Assembly: GCA_038087015.1 (NCBI GenBank)
Contig: JASBNA010000018.1
Coordinates: 496,001 to 560,000 of the forward strand
Direction of reading: 5' to 3'
DNA: 64,000 bases
Source: Cerrena zonata
Taxonomy: Eukaryota; Basidiomycota; Agaricomycetes; Polyporales; Cerrenaceae
The notes under the pieces are model-generated. The model ran no database searches. It saw only the letters and a list, made by a program, of their open reading frames with translations, and was not told where the DNA came from. Made by a program: the position numbers and the translations under genes. How positions within the stretch are numbered: the first letter of the stretch is position 1; each line of letters opens with the position of its first letter. Below are positions 37,615 through 52,710 of this stretch, piece after piece.

Positions 37615-40600
37615 ATGGCACCACAATCACGACCAGAACCTATGAATGCCTCGCCTCACCATCCGAAGGTAAAGGTCACCCTACGACTAGGGGAAGCTCT
37701 TTCCGTCGCTGGCGGTTTTGTTACTGGCAAGATGGAAATGGAGTGTAAGGCGGATAAAGGTCTTGGTATTGGAGTAGTCATGGTCGAATTGTTCGCAATT
37801 GAAGGTACTACAAATATACAAAATATCAGTCATGTTGCTCAATTTTACCACGCGCAGAACTTACGTCTAGGGACCATTCAGCTACATCCACCTTCTTCCA
37901 CAGTCGCCGTATCTTCCAAGGTCCCGGTTTGCCGCCTTCGAACTCTGTACATCCTTTCCCGCAGCCTGGAGATCCTCCACTTCCACCAAACTACTATGGT
38001 GCACGACGAGGGACCACGACGTTCCTCTTCAGGTTTCCTCTACCCTTCTCCTCACCTTCTTCAATCAACTTCGGCTCCGGTCTAGCAAATGTCCGCTACG
38101 AAGCCCGTGCTAGCGTTGGCGTGTCGTGGAAAGGGGATAAACGCCTTGTGACAGACAAGAAAGAAGTCGATGTGGTCGAAAGCTTCCAGGAGGAATTCGC
38201 ACGAACGGAACCTGAAGGTGTTGTCGTTGGTGAGAACGGAAAGTTCTGGGTACAGGGAAGAGTAATTGGTGGTGTTCTAATCGCCGGTCAGCCTGCTTGT
38301 GTTGAGCTCCATGTGAAGAATCATTCAGCGAAGAAGGTACGTCTACGACTATACCTTCAGACTAAAAGAAGTTAACTCGTTCAGTAGAATTCGGGACTTT
38401 CTATCACTTTAACGCGGCAGCTACAGCTACCCGAGTTTCCTACTACAGATAAACCTCCCCTTCAAATATCTGACACTCTGACATCTGTCTCTTTCCGCGG
38501 CCAGGAGTACATCATTCAACCTGGCACCGAAGGTGTTGCAAACTTGGTCTTCGACGTCCCTAGGCATGCACGAGGTGTTAAAGGCGGGCCTAGACATGGC
38601 GACGAAGAAGAGGAAACCGCAACCGCCGCTCTATTTGAAGTTTGCTGTCTCATTGACGTAAAGCTTTCCATGGGATTCGGAAGGTACTTATTTTGAACGT
38701 CTGTATCTGACTGAGCTTATATTCTCCTCTAGGCCCGATATACGACTAGATATTCCTGTTTCTATACTCCATCCTACTGCTATCCCCCAGTTGCCTCCCT
38801 CAAATCCATATCCCCTACCGCCTATTCAGCCATATGGTGCATCGACGCCTGATATTCTTTCACAAGTTCCATATGCACTACCATCGTCCCCCGCTCCTGT
38901 ATACCCGCCACTCTCACCTCCCCCCGTCATGTCATACATGGACCCTTCTCATCATTGGATTCCTCCACCTAGTCATAGCCCGGTACCAATGGCATACTAT
39001 CCTTACGCCCCGAATGCGCCATCATTTTATCAGCCCATGCTCTCACCACCACCGCCCCATGTTATTCCTATGCGGCCTGCTAGTGCCGAGCCCATTCCTT
39101 CTCAGCCATTGTACAATATACCTTCTGGTCTTCCTGTGTCAGTGCAGCAGCCTCTGAGTGCTTCAGGCGATATACCACCTCTTGTTATGGAACGGGAAGA
39201 AGGGAAAGGTGAACGGGCTTCGAGAATATCACATCATCTGCGTATGTCCTCGAGAAATCGCTCAGTCTCCCCCCAAGCGCATCGGTATTCCCAACCTACA
39301 GACTACGCACCACCATTCATTCCTACGCCTGCATCCAATTCCCCGTCTCCGTCTAATCCACGTGCTCTTCAGACGCTTGACATTCCTGCAGCCGTTGCGT
39401 CGTCACCATCGAGCGATGTCGTGTCACCACGCCCTATGCTTTCACCCAAGCAGTCATTCTCTGTGGATCCCGTCAGGTATGCCACATTGAGTAAGAGTGA
39501 TCGTGTCCGAACTCTCGAGCATATGGCTGCACAAGCAGAGAAGACGAATTCGGACATGTCTACGGTGATCCCGGAAGTGAACTTTGCGGACAAGGACAAG
39601 AGTTTGCCCATTCCACCGGTTCCGTCTGATAAACAGAAACCGAGGTCAGGAATGACGGAGTCTCGCCCCCGTGCCGATACATTTTTCCCCCCAGATCAGC
39701 AATTGGAAGAAACGCCTCGTACACCCACAATCGCTGCAGTCGCTTCACTCAAAGTTCCCCGCTTTGGCGGTGGAGATGGTGGATTGAGCGGGTTGGATGC
39801 ACTAGAGGCTCGTTTGATTGCTGAGGTTGGGACTAAGAAGCCAGAGCAGAATAACCAGAAACCCGATGTTCGCTCTATTCTACCTCAACCGATTGATATA
39901 CCTAGGCCTAGTGCTGATATCGAACCGGCTGTGGATTCTGCGATTTCCAGCTTGAGGCTTCCTGGAGTAGAGGTAGAATCGAAAGAACCCGTAAATGACT
40001 CCCTTGTGGTTGAACGTGCAGAATCTACGCATTCTAACGATGGGGCAAGAACAGAACGAGGTCGGGCAAAGGAACGTATCTCGGATGGTCTCACGAAGAA
40101 GAGCGCGGGGAAGAAAAGTACGAGGAAAGGCAAGGATCACGTCAGTGCGGAAAGAGATGGTGAAATTCATCGGATGCGCAAAGTTGCGCGGGGACGAGTA
40201 GCAGACTGGTTAGAGAGGATCGATCCTGCCGTACCTCCAGATGTTGATTCATCAGCATCTCCGAGCCCTGCACCAGAACGAGCACCAGATAAGGCCGGCA
40301 GAAAAGTCGAACAGGAAAGTCAGGACACCAGTCCCGCCCCCTTGCCAGATGAGGACAAGCCAAAGGCAGAGGGAAATACAGACAGCGAAGATGTTGTTGC
40401 TCAGCCAAACCCTCGTTCATCCGGCTTTATACCTATTGAAACTCTTCGTGCACGTCAGATGCAAGCCGAGACGTCTGCAAAGAAGGAAGGGCGAGTTGAG
40501 GAAAAGCCTTTTGGTATCCCTCGAGGCTTCAAGTTCCCAGTTTATCCACCTCGCCCCTTAGACCCACAGGCCCACTATGACATTCGCTCGGCCCGTGGAG

Positions 40601-41136
40601 GTCGAGGAGGCAAGGTAACGGCCGTTGCTGCAATATGGGCCTCCCAAACACAGGCTACTAGAGAACAAAGCAAATCGCCCCCTCCTGTCAAGCTGACTAA
40701 AGTTGTTAAATCAACGCCCAAGTATTTGTCTTCACAGCCCGTTAAACCGCCACCTGCCCGTACACCGCCCGCAGTTGCACGAACACCCATGAACCATCTT
40801 CCTACTTCATCTCAACCGGCTTCTTTCTCGGCTGCCAACCTAACAGAGAAAAGAGCAAAGATGATCAAATCGACTTCTGTTCCTGCTGTACTGTCTTCAT
40901 CACTCGCAACGCCAATGTTGTCTTCAACAGCCTCTCTTGCTCGTCCGTCACCGCCTCTAATGGACAGAGCAAAATCCGGCAATAAACTTTTGCCCACTGT
41001 CTCTGAAACATACTCTTCGGGAAATGGTCGATTAGAATCGTCAACTAAATCTGCCCCTGCTCCAAAGGGTGATCTCGCTTTTGGGCAGGCGAGGTTACGA
41101 GAATTGATCAAGAGATACCAAGGACAAACTTCGTAA
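37615..41136 (+). CDS. Alpha-arrestin (arrestin-like adaptor) with long Pro/Ser-rich tail
   Basis: Exons 37615-37804, 37858-38336, 38388-38683 and 38733-41136 join in phase to 1122 residues. Residues 1-270 form the arrestin N domain: KVKVTLRLGEALSVAGGFVTGKMEMEC, IEELTSRDHSATSTFFHSRRIFQGPGLPP, then FLFRFPLP and VRYEARASVGV. Residues about 270-400 are the arrestin C domain, with GKFWVQGRVIGGVLIAGQP, LTRQLQLPEF and CLIDVKLSMGFGRPDIRLDIPVSI. The remaining 700 residues are low-complexity, Pro/Ser-rich, with a basic coiled patch (KKSAGKKSTRKGKDH). One PPxY motif (PPNY) lies in the N domain. Alpha-arrestins recruit Rsp5/Nedd4-type ubiquitin ligases to plasma-membrane transporters for endocytosis. 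Which transporter it serves cannot be told from sequence. Confidence 0.87.
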
Positions 41137-43275
41137 TGCCAGACACATTTCTCATATTTCACATTCTGTATCTGCAATCTGACAGACATTTTCAACTCAT
41201 ATCTCATATCTATAGATATCCCCCTGTGCATGATTTATTCGCTTTCGATTATCACTGATGACTCTGTACACTGGCAGAAACTATTTTATGAGAATTCCGC
41301 GAGCGAGATATGGCTTCGTCATCAGCCGATCACGCGTCTTCTGTGAACCGCTTACGCTCCGCTCATGAAAGGACCCGCAAGAATGAAACAAGGCTCGGAA
41401 ACTATGAATATTTCATGAAAATGATTACCTTACATGACCCATGCATCACCCCATGTTCAGTTCATGTATTTCACATGTGTAGAATACACTGTATTCATTG
41501 TTTGGTGTGTTCTCGCCGGATTGATGGTATGGGATGCAAATGATGAATCAATATTATTGCAATCTAGTAAAGGATGGTACAAGTAAGGTATTAGAACTAC
41601 AGATAGAGTCCGAAGGCTTGTACAGAGGTCAGACAAGGACCTGAGGTATTCATGTTCAAGGTGTCGAGATTATGCGAGGGACATAGGTATCATCCATATA
41701 TGAACATATCGCACGTCCAGTAAATACATTGTAGACGAGATGCATCTGGTATGGAGAATATGAGTAAGAAGTAAATGTGTGATGATGCATATGACGTACC
41801 GGCATCAACACTAGTAACTAGCGGTGAAATGCGAGGAGTGCAGATTAGCAGCTAGAAACGATGAAACGATGTAAGGTCACAACACTGACACGGTTGTGAC
41901 CTCAAAGCCTCAATACCTTAGTTTGGTACCCACGTCGTCATGGCCGTTCGCTGTAGCAGGGACCATATAGGACACCATCAGAACACCAGCGAAGTCACTC
42001 GTATGTCTACGAGTGGCTTGTTTATGTCGACATTCGCCTTCATAGGTCTTGTAGGCTCAAGTGTAGATCCATGGTGAGCTTACGTCGATGTCCTGTCATA
42101 CTAAGTTTGTCAGGCCTCCCTGCCTTGAGAGATCAGAATCGATTGAAGAGAAAAGTAAAAGGAAAGCCTGAAGCTTGACTAGGGCTAGTGATGGAAGGAG
42201 CAACCGGTACACCTGGGAGTCCAATGAGACGACATGAAAGAGCGAAGAACGTTGCAACAGGTTGGCCCGCGCTGACGTGGCCGAGCTGGATGCACATGAC
42301 CTGTGACCTGTGATATGTGACACGTAACGCATCTCGTTGAAATGTTGAAGTTCGACATTTGCCACTGCAGTGAATTGACACTGACGGCACCTCACGATCG
42401 ACTTGGAGCCCGAGCAGTTTATTCACATTTAACATTAATATATCTATATCTATATATTGTCATGCTCTGCCGAGCACCTAATATTTGTGACTACAGTTCT
42501 CAGTATACCTGCCAGTGGGTGGCCTTAGACTCCTGTCATGTCATTTTTGAATGGCGAGAAAGACGGTACTGCCACAGAAATACTAGAGGTCATTCCACTC
42601 ACAAATGAACCGATGCGACTGAGCACTCCCACATAAGATTTATCGTCGATGAAATGAGAGGATAATATTTATGACATTAATTGTAGTACCGCAGTGATTA
42701 GCTGTATTGTGATCTTTCGATATGAATGATAGTGCTAATGCTTACCTGGGTGTTGAAATCCCGTACGTCGTTACTATCCTAAGTTCTAACAGTTAAGTAT
42801 AGCGTCTAAATGGGTACCACCTCGGTACGCATGAGTATTTGATAAATATTTTATGTAAATAACGGTTATAGGCAAATTACGAAGCAAGCGCATACGCAAA
42901 CGATATGGGCACAGATCATGAACTACTCATGGTGTCTATACCATGAACCAGGCATGTTGGTCCTTCCATGCATGATTCATCAATCGCTCACGGGCACCCC
43001 TTGGCGGATTCATCAATTTCTAACGCCCATGAATATCCCATGAATCCCAGGCCGGGTGTGTATCTTTTGTTTGTAACGACCTGTCATGACCATTTCAATT
43101 AAATCATGTTGTATTTCTCACTTGGCATGTTTCCTCGAGAACACATCTCTCATTATAACGACGACAAAAGTAGTTGTCATAGCGAGGCGCAAGTACAGAC
43201 TGATATTGATACAAAGAAAAACGCACAGTTACATTTCATTAAGAACATTTCTAAAAATCTCGTTTCATTGGTTGT
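41137..43275. other. Gene-free region (2.1 kb)
   Basis: No exon chain or domain is visible on either strand. The stretch 42760-43060 is rich in CATG-type and TACG-type words. It is the downstream flank of both the arrestin gene and the first protease. Confidence 0.4.
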
Positions 43276-45162
43276 TTACACATCGTTGCGAGCGAGATCG
43301 TTAAGAGTACCGGAGGCTATGAATCGAGTGTATCGTTAGCATAGAAATGTGTAAGGAGCATGTAGCAATATACTCACGGATACCAGAGATGGCTCCTTTG
43401 ACTGACAAAGACTTGAGCGTGTTGGAGATAGTAGCAGGAGAAGCGTTCCCGTCACGACCGATAAGGTATGCAATTAACCCGGCGACGTGAGGTGTAGCCA
43501 TGGAGGTACCAGAGATGTTGTTGGTAGCCTGGAGAGAAGGGAATAATATATATAACTGTAGTGGGTTCACCGAAATGGAAACTCTTACCGTGGTGCTACC
43601 GATCCAGGAGCTGATGACGTTCTGACCAGGAGCGAACAAATCGACAACAGCTCCAAAGTTGGAGAAGGATGCTTTGGCATCAGCAATGGTAGTGGCACCG
43701 ATCGTGTTGGCAGAAGGAGCACGAGCAGGAGAAGTGTTACGAGCGTCGACACCATCGTTACCAGCGGCAACCTAAAGAGATCAGGTTAGGGAGGGTAGGG
43801 GGGTCTAAAATAGAGTATTATCTTACGGTAACGTGAATACCACTGCTAGTAAGCTGGGTTGAGAGAGTAAGAATCTTGGAGCATGATTTAATTTTAATTA
43901 GATAAAAGACGTACAGAAGCAACCGCATTGTCGAGAGACGTGGAAGCGCCACCACCGAGACTCATTGTCGCAATCGAGGGGCGACCAGATGAGCGAGCGG
44001 AGTTTAGAACAAAGTTCAAGCCAGACACACTATGTGCCGAGTGAGTTCCAATCTCGGTATGTCACGGTCATTATGTGGCAGCATACGTACATATCAGAAA
44101 CGGAACCAGACCTTAGGATTAAGGTATTCATCAGACCCAGTCAAAAGAAACAAAATTGAATAGAGTTACTTACCCTTGATCGGAGAGAACCTTGACGGCA
44201 ATGAGGTTAGCACTCTTGGCGACCCCGAATTGAGACCCAGCGGCAGTTCCTCTGTGAGCACATGTGCCAGTGAGATCGCGGTAAGAAAGTATATGGAGGT
44301 TGTTACTTACGAGACATGGGTACCATGACCGTTTCCGTCAGCATCCTAGAGGTATTAATATAAGTGAACCCCTGCTTGTGGAATTCTAGAGAATTTTTAC
44401 CGCATAAGGACCAAATGTAGCACCCCAACGGGCCCGACCACCAAATTGAGACTGTATATATTCGTTCAGTATATCCCCAATTGGAGCAGCTGGATGTTTA
44501 CTTACGTGACCAGTAAAGATACCGGTGTCTGAGAGGAATATCAATATTTGATGTCAAACTAGGGATAATGAAATACGTACCCACGACATAGATGTCGACG
44601 CCAGAACCTGCAGAAGAGTCAAAGCTGTACGTGAAAGTCAAAGCGCCTGTGTTCTGATTGGACAGCCTTCCATTTTGACTAAGGCGGGCAATGCCCCAAG
44701 GTGCATTCGTCCTAGATGATAGTAAGGTGATTAATGCCAGGCCAGCCGATTTGCGACGCAAAGACTTACTGTGTAGTAATGGCATTGATGGACATGATAC
44801 CGTCCTCTTCGATGGATTCAACATCGGGGTTCGCTCGGAGCATGTTGAGCACGTTGTCAGAAAACTGACCTGGAGTTTGGATCAGAGGGTGTTAATGAAT
44901 AAGAATAGTGCAACGAACCAGCAAAGCCATGGAGCACCTCGGTTTTCCAGTCACGATGGGTGATAGTGTCGGCGCTAACGTGCTGAGAGAGCCAATCCAA
45001 GTGGGTATCCTTGGAGACATTGTCTTTGAGCTTGACAATGAAGGATCCCTTGTTGACGGTGCCAGCATACTTGCTGACCGAGATGAGTGGAGTGGTCGGG
45101 GCACCGAAAATGGGCGAAGCCAACAAGGCGAGGGAGGCGAAGACAGCAGTGAAGAATCTCAT
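43276..45162 (-). CDS. Secreted subtilisin-like serine protease (S8, proteinase K type), copy A
   Basis: A secreted endoprotease. The minus strand gives a signal peptide (MRFFTAVFASLALLASPIFG), an I9 inhibitor propeptide (GSFIVKLKDNVSKDTHLDWL, HGFAG, NPDVESIEEDGIM) and a mature catalytic domain. The catalytic Asp is in DIYVVDTGIF, split by an intron inside the Asp codon. The His is in DGNGHGTHVSGT, again across an intron. The oxyanion Asn is in VAAGNDGVDARN, and the Ser is in GTSMATPHVAG. The last exon gives PSGTLNDLARNDV and stop TAA at 43278-43276. About ten introns of 50 to 70 nt interrupt the gene. All catalytic residues are present. It is the left member of a tandem pair with 47000-48842. 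Likely role: extracellular nutrient or host-protein digestion. Confidence 0.93.
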
Positions 45163-45244
45163 TGTGACAATGACGAGATAGATGTCAGGAAGCTATTGGA
45201 GAACCGCGTAGAGGGCTGGTTAGAAATGAGTGGTTTCGCGAACC

Positions 45245-45251
45245 TTTTATA
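45245..45251 (-). promoter_or_regulatory. TATA box of protease copy A
   Basis: TATAAAA on the minus strand, about 85 bases before the ATG at 45162. The same element sits at the equivalent place before copy B. Confidence 0.65.
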
Positions 45252-45691
45252 CAAGATTCTCCGCGTTCGTGATCATGTAAACATACTCCGTCTGGGTCGC
45301 CAAGAAACAACTGCACATGTAGTCTTGCGATGCTTCACATGCTCTCGATCCATCGCAATGTCAAGTTCATGACGAACGATAACGCCAGCTCAACTATAGA
45401 AGAAAGGTAAAAGCGGAACAATATAATGTTACCCTAATCTGAATGAATCAGAAATGTGGAAGCTGATCATGGGTTCTTGGATCCCTGACGCGTATGAATA
45501 AAGCCATCTTGTATGATCAAGCCAACGAGGCCTAAGGTTCAGTTACAATCACCAAGATGCACTGTTCTGGGTTGCGATAAGATGACAACCAACTCTCAGT
45601 TTATTTCTTTCCAATTTGCATATGTGCACGGGATTAAACCTATTAAAATGATCAGAAGAGCACACAAGGTTCAAAATCAATTATATTAAAT

Positions 45692-45970
45692 TTACATACC
45701 TCGGACAGCAAGGCTTATAATGAACTGGCAATGCACCAAGTTCGAGCCAGCATTTCTGATGGTCCTACATATGAAGAAGTTGATTACCCAAGGTTTATCA
45801 TGACATGATTGCGTGTTGTTCACAAGAATGACTCTTCCCTTGGCGTGTGTAGCGTCGAAAATTCTGTTAGACAGGGCACATGCTACGGCGAGATAGAAGA
45901 TATGAGAATAAGCCAGACGAGGTACAAAAAGGGAAACGAAACCTAGTAAAGCCTGTGTTATCAGAAGCAT
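45692..45970 (-). CDS. Possible small secreted peptide gene between the proteases
   Basis: A frame from ATG 45970 begins MLLITQALLGFVSLFVPRLAYS, which scores by eye as a signal peptide, and then reads HIFYLAVACALSNRIFDATH. The corresponding place upstream of protease copy B (about 49520-49400) retains part of it (VTCASKWSNRIHGAT) but is broken by stops. There is no recognised family, and it may simply be a chance frame inside duplicated noncoding DNA. Confidence 0.25.
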   Translation of the reverse strand: MLLITQALLGFVSLFVPRLAYSHIFYLAVACALSNRIFDATHAKGRVILVNNTQSCHDKPWVINFFICRTIRNAGSNLVHCQFIISLAVRGM

Positions 45971-46999
45971 CGAGGTAGCATGTGTGTCTTGCAGGTCTCC
46001 TACTTTTTGCGAAGAAAGAAGGCATGTGGACTACGTCTCTTTACCATCCATGACTGCTCGGACGAATGTACCCGACCGAGTGGAACAAATCGAAATAGTG
46101 GTCAGAAGAACCATTAAAAGCCGTCGGAGAGAAAGTTAGATCTGTGCCAAGGACACGAATCATACTGTCCCCATGAGCCTTCATGCTGGAGCGCGGCTAT
46201 GCTAAAAATAACTAAAAGTACTACTTCCGAGATCGTTCTGTCATGGGAATGTAGAGTCAATGAGAGGTGATAAATTCGCGTAATTGTCTTTAGGACGCCA
46301 TTGGTATCGTATATTTCGCGATACCTTCAGGTCACGTCAGTCAAAGTCATTGCGTCCCTACAAAAAATATGATCAGTCATTCGAAGAGCCTGCCAGATTG
46401 AAAGGTTCTTGCTCGAACGTGAAAAGCCAATTTTGATGTTGTGTTCCGGGGAAAGGTATATAAGATAACATTATATCCATCGAATCAATTCGGAGCGAAG
46501 TGCAAGATGCCCTTAGCTAGCGACACAATGCTATGACCGTGACAGTGCAAGTGCTAACCGTGGGTGCAACTTGAATCATCATTGTAGCGCTGATCATGGT
46601 GTCGCTACCGCATTTGGATAGTGTGTTCGATTTGAAGCGACGACGTAAATACCCATCTCGAGAGTTACCTAACACAAGGACTAAACATTCCATGTCTGAA
46701 CACCGGAAACAGGAGTACAATGGGCCACTGGCAAAAAATTTACCTTCTTCCCATCAATTATGTGAGTTCCTCATATGATACTAGTGTACTACCTCTGAGT
46801 CCTCGGACTCATGATGATAGTACTACTTACATCTAGCCTGGATTTTGTATCTATCGTATTTCCCTCAAGATCCTCGGATACTAGTAGCCAAAGCCAAAAG
46901 AAGGCGCGGAATGCTATTGGTAGTATAGACAAAGTCACGACATCGTTACATTCCATTGCGTACGGTCATTTTTTATATTCCAATCCTGATATTTGTTAC
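45971..46999. other. Duplicated upstream flank of protease copy A and junction to copy B
   Basis: Patches of this region align by eye with 49560-50000 (for example the GCGCGGCTATG / GCGCGACTATG and AAGTACTAC words), so it belongs to the duplicated block up to about 46500. Nothing coding is seen from 46500 to 46999. Confidence 0.45.
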
Positions 47000-48842
<1,843 letters not shown>

Positions 48843-51074
48843 CGTGATAACCGCGAAGTAAATGTTAGGAGACTACTGGAACAACCACAAGAGGGCTGGT
48901 TGGAAGTGAGAGGTCCTGCAACCTTTTTATACCAGGATTCATGTCGCCCAGGAGCAAGTTTGCATGCGGTCCAACGGTGATTCACATGTTCTGCCTCAAT
49001 TCTGATGTCAAGTTCAGCGCCGCCTTGACCGTAGAAGAACGTCGAGCAAACATGGAACAACAAGGTGTCGTCGTATTCTGATTTCTTCAGAACGAGCATC
49101 ATGACCATGAGTTCTTGGATCCTAGACGTGTTTGAATAGAGAGTCTTGTATAATCATGCCGACCGTGACCTAAGTTTCAGGTACAATTACCAAGACTATT
49201 CATTCTGGACGACAAGGAGACAGAACCGAAGTTTGAGTATGGTTCTGGTGTGACTATACCGAAGACGAAGCTCGATAGAATTTGTCGAGATGGCCAAATA
49301 CCGTATTCAACTCAGTACCCATCATCCCCGCGTACCGCTAGGGTAGTAAGATATGTATATCTTATGTCGTAGAAAGCTAGAAATTTGGCTAAGTGGGCAC
49401 CTCTAATGTTACAAGTGAAGTAGCTTACGCATGGATAGGCGAGTGGCGTTCGCGTTGACGTTCGTAGCGCCATGGATTCTATTCGACCACTTGGAGGCAC
49501 ATGTAACAGAAATATGGAAGTCATGTGAATAAGCCAGGCAAAATAGAAAAAAGGAAACGGTGAGATAGAAGAACGTCTGATCCTGCCTTCAGAGCCATGC
49601 GTGACTTGAACGTTACCTACTTGTATGACGTTTGAGTCATAACCTTTCTACCATCCGCGATCACTTGAGTGGTTCTACCCGAGCTACTGGGATTAAACGC
49701 TATGGTGGTCGGGAGAGGCGTCAACATGTTTGCGAGCTGAAATTGCTGGACCTATGTAAAAATGGTCGGATGTACCATCATCATGAGCTTTCACCAGAAG
49801 CGCGACTATGACAGGAATATCAAGAAGTACTACGCTTCGAAGCTACTCTGTCAAACCTGCAGGACGAAAGAATTTTGCGTAAACTCATACAGCACGCCAC
49901 TGACTCATGAGCGTATGTGTTCCTAGAAAGAATCTATGATCGGCGATTTCAAAAAGCCGCGACTTGGAAAGGTAAACAATACATACCTACTCCAGTTTAT
50001 TGACTCAGAGGTTCGAGGATATGGACTACACTGTAAAGACACAATGTTCTAGTTGTCGTCGTTACCAAGTAGGGTAAGCATAAGTAAAACTGATGATAAT
50101 AGCATGAGTACCCCAAATGCCCCACAATCATTACCGCATAGTCGGACATTCTCTCGGATTTCTCTGGCCCATCCAGGCCAGCTGTCAGTCTTTGACCGAA
50201 CTGTCGCAGTAATGCCACTAGCACATCCTTGTCATCACGGCGCTTATCATGTTCAGTGAAGGTGGCCGGATTGGGATAGTGGTGTGTTCATTTCTACGTC
50301 TTGGATAAACAAACCACATCTCCCACGTCTGCTTTCGAGTCATCGGGGATAGTAAGCATATTCCACTCCGGTATGTGGAGAAGTGTTCTTCAAGTTATCA
50401 GCTGTAACCAAATATCTTCCTTCGGGAACGACTTCGTCAACGCGTTCGTATGCATCCTTCGAAACAAATCGTAGGCGGCTCATTTTTATCGAATGGCAAA
50501 GATCCCTCTACTAGAATATACTTCGACTCTTCGTATACAGAGGATTCGCTGTAGGGGGAGTTGATGGAGCGACAGAAGCAGTTGAACATCTATCTAAATA
50601 AAGTGAGACGTAATCATGACGACCAAACAACTTGGATTGCTTACTTGTTGTTCGTTCCTCTCTCTAATTTTGCGATATATCTTTATGAGGGATTATAATG
50701 ATGTATTAAACCGTTTGTTACAGTAAGAACTTACCACTCTAAAGCCGCAAGGTCTGCATGAGGATTCAAGCTATCATCGTTGTGGTCGATCAATATTGCA
50801 ATCTCCTACCGATATTTATTGGGGTCTTGATCCTTCGCCCTCGATCGACGATCCCTTGGCTCGATGAGATCTCGAGATAACCATCTCGCGTCAAACATAA
50901 TTCCACGTCCTCGAATACCACCCTCAGACGAACCCGAAAATAGGATCAAGACAACGTGGATTATCCGCGATACCGAAATATAATTGATTTTCTTCCTACT
51001 CAAGATACAATTGTTTGGCTTTACTTCTTGGCTACAAATTTGAAAGTCTATGTGTTGATATAGTCAAAATAATC
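48843..51074. other. Upstream region of protease copy B and downstream flank of aldolase
   Basis: 48843-50000 is the duplicated counterpart of the copy A upstream region. Shared words include GAGGGCTGGT at 45211 and 48891, GGGTTCTTGGATCC / GAGTTCTTGGATCC, and a GAATAAGCCAG word followed by an AAA-rich stretch. From 50000 to 51074 I see no gene. Confidence 0.45.
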
Positions 51075-52227
51075 TTACAGGCGGTCTAAAACCGAGAGAT
51101 CTTAGCTCCGTGGCAATCCAATGTAATAGAAGCGACGTACTGGTATTGCCAAGATCGGAACAAGCCTCCTTGACACGAGCAGACAGAGTCTTTTCACCCT
51201 CACGGACCCAAACACGAGGGTCATAGTACTATTATAGCACATCAAAAACGCTGATAGAGAATATGGGATGTTAGGTACAAACCTTCTTGTTGGGCTTGTC
51301 GGCACCTTCGGGATTACCGACTTGAGTCTGGAGGTATCCTGCCTTGCTTTGGACGAAGTCCTGTGGCGTGTAAAGTTAATAAGGTTCACTTGAAAGAGAT
51401 GTAGGAATCACGACATACCCTGATACCAGCGAGGTATGCAAATTGAGTATCTACGCCAAAAAGTTAGTAACGGGTAAGATGAGGTTTAGCGAAATTGCGG
51501 ACCAGTATCGACGTTCATCTTGACAACACCATTCTCGACGGCAGTCTTAATCTCCTGCTTGGTGGAGCCCGATCCACCGTGGAAGACCAAGAAAAGAGGC
51601 TTCTTCTTGCCCAACTTAGACTCGGCGAACAGCTGGTGCTTGTTCAAAAGCTCAGGGTGGAGCTTGACATTGCCAGGCTTGTAAACACCATGGACGTTTC
51701 CGAAAGCGGCAGCAATGGAGAAGTTGGGGGAGACCTTGGAGAGCGCATCCTGGACTTCCCAGATATCTTCGGGCTGGGTGTAAAGCTTGGCGTTGTCGAC
51801 ATCCGTGTTATCAACACCATCTTCCTCACCACCGGTGATACCGATCTCCATCTCGAGCCACAGACCGAGAGGCGCCATACGCTTGAAGTATTCAACGCAC
51901 GTTGCGATGTTCTTTTCTTTGGGCTCTTCGGACAGGTCCAGCATGTGCGATGAGAAAAGGGGCTCGCCGTGTTGCTTGAAGTACTCTTCGTCAGCGGCGA
52001 GCATTCCGTCGAACCAAGGGAGAAGCTTCTCAGCGCAGTGGTCAGAGTGGAGGACGACGGGGCTGGCGATGCGATTAGTATATATATTTGAGAGTATTTG
52101 ATCGAAATACACTTACACGCCATATGCCTTGGCAACGGTACGAACGTGGTGGGCAGCAGCAACGGCCCCGGTAATGGAAGCTTGCTGTTTGTCGTTTGCG
52201 AGACCCTTGCCGGCAAAGTAAGCACTT

Positions 52228-52258
<31 letters not shown>

Positions 52259-52710
52259 CTTTGATATCGCTATAATGTCATTGGTAAGTGCGGAATTAAA
52301 GGTTATTGGTAGAGGTTTGTGTACCGGGCAGCCTCGAGGACGGCGTTTGCGACGGACGATGAAGTCACGTTCTAAGAAGAAGAGAATGCGTCAGACTTGT
52401 GTGACTATATGCAGAATAAAAAGAAAGACGTACGATCGCCTAGATCAAGCAAGATGCCGCATTAAATGCGCGTTCAGCATACCTACAATGCCTGTAAGAC
52501 TGCAAGAAACTCACGGGGATAGCAAACTAGAAGCATGGTGAGCATTTGCACATCGAGCAACAGTAAATACACATACCTGGTTCTCCTTAGCATACTCGAA
52601 GAGTTTGCGAACGTTGTCGCCGGTAAGGACTCCAGCCTTTGTTGGACGATTAGTGAGTAGAAAATAAAATCGAACGGAAGACATACAGGGACGATATCGA
52701 GAACACCCAT
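51075..52710 (-). CDS. FBA1: Fructose-bisphosphate aldolase, class II (zinc-dependent)
   Basis: Cleaves fructose-1,6-bisphosphate to DHAP and glyceraldehyde-3-phosphate in cytosolic glycolysis. Exons recovered: 52710-52687 (MGVLDIVP), 52636-52577 (AGVLTGDNVRKLFEYAKENQ), 52526-52515 (FAIP), 52439-52434 (AI), 52371-52325 (NVTSSSVANAVLEAA), 52269-52117, 52062 onward with PVVLHSDHCAEKLLPW, then DTQFAYLAGIR, and a last 11-nt exon (51085-51075) giving NRL and stop. Zinc and catalytic motifs are present: LHSDHC, LEMEIGITGGEEDG, FGNVHGVYKPGN, VFHGGSGS and NVDTDTQF. The protein is close to the usual 360 residues. Two exons of 12 and 6 nt are required to give the canonical FAIPAINVTSSS. The single open frame that reads through the last donor (LGNTSTS...) is not the real C-terminus. 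Confidence 0.94.
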
